Positions 62,078 through 64,000 of a DNA stretch of 64,000 nucleotides are shown here, one piece after another. The notes below the pieces were generated by a model, which saw nothing but the letters and a program-made list of their open reading frames with translations, had not been told where the DNA came from and did no database searches. The translations under genes were made by a program, and so were the position numbers. The first letter of the stretch is position 1. The number at the start of each line of letters is the position of its first letter. This DNA is from Citrobacter telavivensis. Its GTDB lineage: Bacteria; Pseudomonadota; Gammaproteobacteria; Enterobacterales; Enterobacteriaceae. The DNA lies in NCBI GenBank assembly GCA_009363175.1, contig CP045205.1, positions 3,906,001 through 3,970,000 of the forward strand. The letters are read 5' to 3'.

Positions 62078-62985
62078 CCCTTAATCTTCGGATCCAGCGC
62101 GTCGCGCAGGCCATCGCCGAGCAGATTAAATGCCAGTACCGTCAGAAAGATGGCCACTGCCGGGAACAGCGCCACGTGCGGTGCTATTACCATATCTGCC
62201 CGCGCTTCATTTAGCATCGCGCCCCACTCCGGCGTCGGCGGTTGTGCGCCCAGCCCCAGAAATGACAGGCTTGCCGCTGAGATTATCGAGGTGCCAATGC
62301 GCATGGTAAAAAAGACCACAATCGACGAGACGGTTCCTGGCAGGATATGGCTGAAAATAATCGTCGCATCGCTGGCACCAATGCTGCGCGCCGATTCGAT
62401 AAACGTCTGCTGCTTCAGTACCAGCGTATTACCGCGTACCAGACGGGCGAACGCCGGGATGGAGAAAATCGCCACCGCGATAATCACGTTTGCGATGCCG
62501 CTACCCAGCACCGCCACCACGGCAATCGCCAGCAGGATCCCTGGAAACGCAAACAGCACGTCGCAGATACGCATGATTACCCGGTCCCACCAGCCTTCAT
62601 AGTAGCCCGCCAGCAGTCCCAGTACGGTGCCAATGGCCGCGCCAATCAATACCGCAAACACGCCTGCCGCCAGCGAGATTTGCGCGCCAACCAGCACGCG
62701 GCTGAAGATGTCTCTGCCCAACGAATCCACGCCGAACCAGTGCATCATCGACGGTCCGTCATTCAGCCTGTCGTAATCGAAATAGTTTTCTGCATCGAAG
62801 GGCGTCAGCCAACGAGCGAAGACTGCCACCAGGATAAGCAACAGCACAAACAGACCTGCAATCAGCGCCACATGCTGACGACGAAAACGTCGCCAGAATT
62901 CGTGCCACGGCGTGCGCACCCGTTCGGGTTTCACCATCGGCATGGCATTTAAAATCGCCTGACGGCGCCAGTTAAGTAATCGCAT
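62074..62985 (-). CDS. gsiD: Glutathione ABC transporter permease GsiD
   Basis: A 303-residue DppC-type permease with six helices, E. coli length; loop ESARSIGASDATIIFSHILP is the ATPase-contact region. Part of gsiABCD, which imports glutathione. It begins 2 bases after gsiC. The end touches the cassette that replaces pdeI/dgcI. Confidence 0.97.
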   Translation of the reverse strand: MRLLNWRRQAILNAMPMVKPERVRTPWHEFWRRFRRQHVALIAGLFVLLLILVAVFARWLTPFDAENYFDYDRLNDGPSMMHWFGVDSLGRDIFSRVLVGAQISLAAGVFAVLIGAAIGTVLGLLAGYYEGWWDRVIMRICDVLFAFPGILLAIAVVAVLGSGIANVIIAVAIFSIPAFARLVRGNTLVLKQQTFIESARSIGASDATIIFSHILPGTVSSIVVFFTMRIGTSIISAASLSFLGLGAQPPTPEWGAMLNEARADMVIAPHVALFPAVAIFLTVLAFNLLGDGLRDALDPKIKG

Positions 62986-62987
62986 CC

Positions 62988-63908
62988 TTACTTGTACCTG
63001 ATAGCCGGGTTAATGGCGGCATACAGCACATCCACCACTAAGTTGATAAGAATAAATTCCAGTGAGAACAGGAGGACTTCCGCCTGAATCACCGGATAAT
63101 CACGCATCTCCACGGAGTCCACCAGCAGTCGTCCGAGACCAGGCCAGTTGAAGACCTTTTCGACCACGATAGAACCGCCGAGCAAAAAGCCGAACTGTAA
63201 CCCCATCATGGTGACGACAGGGATCATCGCATTGCGCAGTCCGTGTTTGAGCACCACCCATGTTTCACTGACCCCTTTCGCCCGGGCGGTGCGCATATAG
63301 TCTTCATTAAGCACATCGACAAACGAGGCGCGGGTAAAGCGCGCCATCACCGAGGCCACCGCCGCACCGAGAGTGACAGATGGCAGAATATAGTGCTGCC
63401 AGCTATCGGCCCCGACGGTCGGCAACCAGCCTAACTCCACGGAGAACACCTGCATCAACAACATCCCCAGCGCGAACGCCGGAAAGGAGATCCCGGTAAC
63501 GGCCAGCGTCATGCTGAGGCGATCCGGCCAGCGATTACGCCATACCGCCGCGACAATCCCCGCCGCCATACCGAACAGAACGGCCCAGATCATACTGGTC
63601 AACGTCAGCCACAGCGTAGGCATAAACCGGCTGGCGATCTCCTCCGAGACAGGTCGGCGAGAAACCATCGAGAGTCCAAAATCGCCCTGCAACACATTCG
63701 TCATGTAATGCCAGAACTGGACGTGCAGCGGCCGGTCGAGACCGAGCTGCTGACGAACCAGTTCAATCACCTGCGCGTCGGCTTCCGGCCCGGCAATCAG
63801 CCGCGCCGGGTCACCCGGCAACAGGTGGACAAATAAAAACACCAGCACCGCAACAATGAACAGGGTCGGAATCAACCCCAGCAGGCGCTTGATAATATAG
63901 TTAAGCAT
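62988..63908 (-). CDS. gsiC: Glutathione ABC transporter permease GsiC
   Basis: A 306-residue DppB-type permease with the coupling loop YMRTARAKGVSETWVVLKHG and about six helices. Pairs with GsiD. It starts 17 bases after the gsiB stop. Confidence 0.97.
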   Translation of the reverse strand: MLNYIIKRLLGLIPTLFIVAVLVFLFVHLLPGDPARLIAGPEADAQVIELVRQQLGLDRPLHVQFWHYMTNVLQGDFGLSMVSRRPVSEEIASRFMPTLWLTLTSMIWAVLFGMAAGIVAAVWRNRWPDRLSMTLAVTGISFPAFALGMLLMQVFSVELGWLPTVGADSWQHYILPSVTLGAAVASVMARFTRASFVDVLNEDYMRTARAKGVSETWVVLKHGLRNAMIPVVTMMGLQFGFLLGGSIVVEKVFNWPGLGRLLVDSVEMRDYPVIQAEVLLFSLEFILINLVVDVLYAAINPAIRYK

Positions 63909-63925
63909 CAGGTTTCCGCTGTGGC

Positions 63926-64000
63926 TTATTTCAAATCTGCATCATCAAAGCTGAACCCCGTATCTGGCATGATCCAGAAACCGGTCAGTTTGTTACTGTG
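63926..64000 (-). CDS. gsiB: Glutathione-binding protein GsiB (C-terminal end only)
   Basis: The last 24 codons and stop of the solute-binding protein, cut by the window edge. The visible part reads GFWIMPDTGFSFDDADLK. Identity follows from the order gsiB-gsiC-gsiD; the rest of the gene lies beyond base 64000. Confidence 0.8.
   Translation of the reverse strand, partial: HSNKLTGFWIMPDTGFSFDDADLK

Overview
The window is a contiguous piece of an enterobacterial chromosome. Gene order matches the aat-to-gsiB segment of Escherichia coli and Salmonella (backbone named below), and most proteins can be recognised at near full length, but at least six places carry genes that are not in the E. coli K-12 arrangement as I remember it. 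The protein similarity and the mosaic of extra genes suggest a Citrobacter-like member of the Enterobacteriaceae; the species cannot be fixed from the sequence alone.

Region by region. 1-9.8 kb: aat and infA, an inserted divergent LysR/pirin pair, tRNA-Ser(GGA) serW followed by three and a half 182-bp repeats that copy the tRNA 3' end plus a terminator, an inserted group (solo B3/B4-domain protein, VOC protein, DUF4282 membrane protein), then clpA-clpS and divergent cspD. With aat they form the N-degron route: Aat adds Leu/Phe, ClpS recognises it, ClpA unfolds. 9.8-16 kb: macAB, ybjX, ybjD. 16-26.5 kb: aqpZ, lysO, the nitrosative-stress pair hcp-hcr with recognisable FNR and NsrR sites, an extra DoxX gene, and poxB-ltaE-ybjT-ybjS. 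26.5-32.4 kb: amiD-ybjQ, ybjP, and the arginine importer artPIQM plus artJ with ARG boxes. 32.4-39.2 kb: rlmC, ybjO, the putrescine importer potFGHI and ybjN. 39.2-44 kb: rimK-nfsA-ybjC, grxA, ybjM, ybjL.

44-52.9 kb: the sigma-E sRNA RybB with its promoter, an unusual short-chain dehydrogenase homologue that lacks the YxxxK motif, rcdA, ybjJ-ybjI, mdfA, ybjG, deoR, dacC, gstB. 52.9-64 kb: an extra GH5-like glycosidase, yliI, bssR, rimO, then a three-gene sugar cassette (GPH-family symporter, GH31 alpha-glycosidase, LacI regulator with a perfect 14-bp operator) standing where K-12 has the c-di-GMP genes pdeI/dgcI (yliE/yliF), and finally gsiD, gsiC and the last codons of gsiB (glutathione importer), cut by the window edge.

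Most of the window is conserved chromosome. No prophage, insertion sequence, CRISPR array or conjugative element was seen. The points most worth following are the tRNA-derived repeat array, the catalytically odd SDR, the GH31 cassette that replaces the c-di-GMP genes, and the solo B3/B4 protein beside a serine tRNA.
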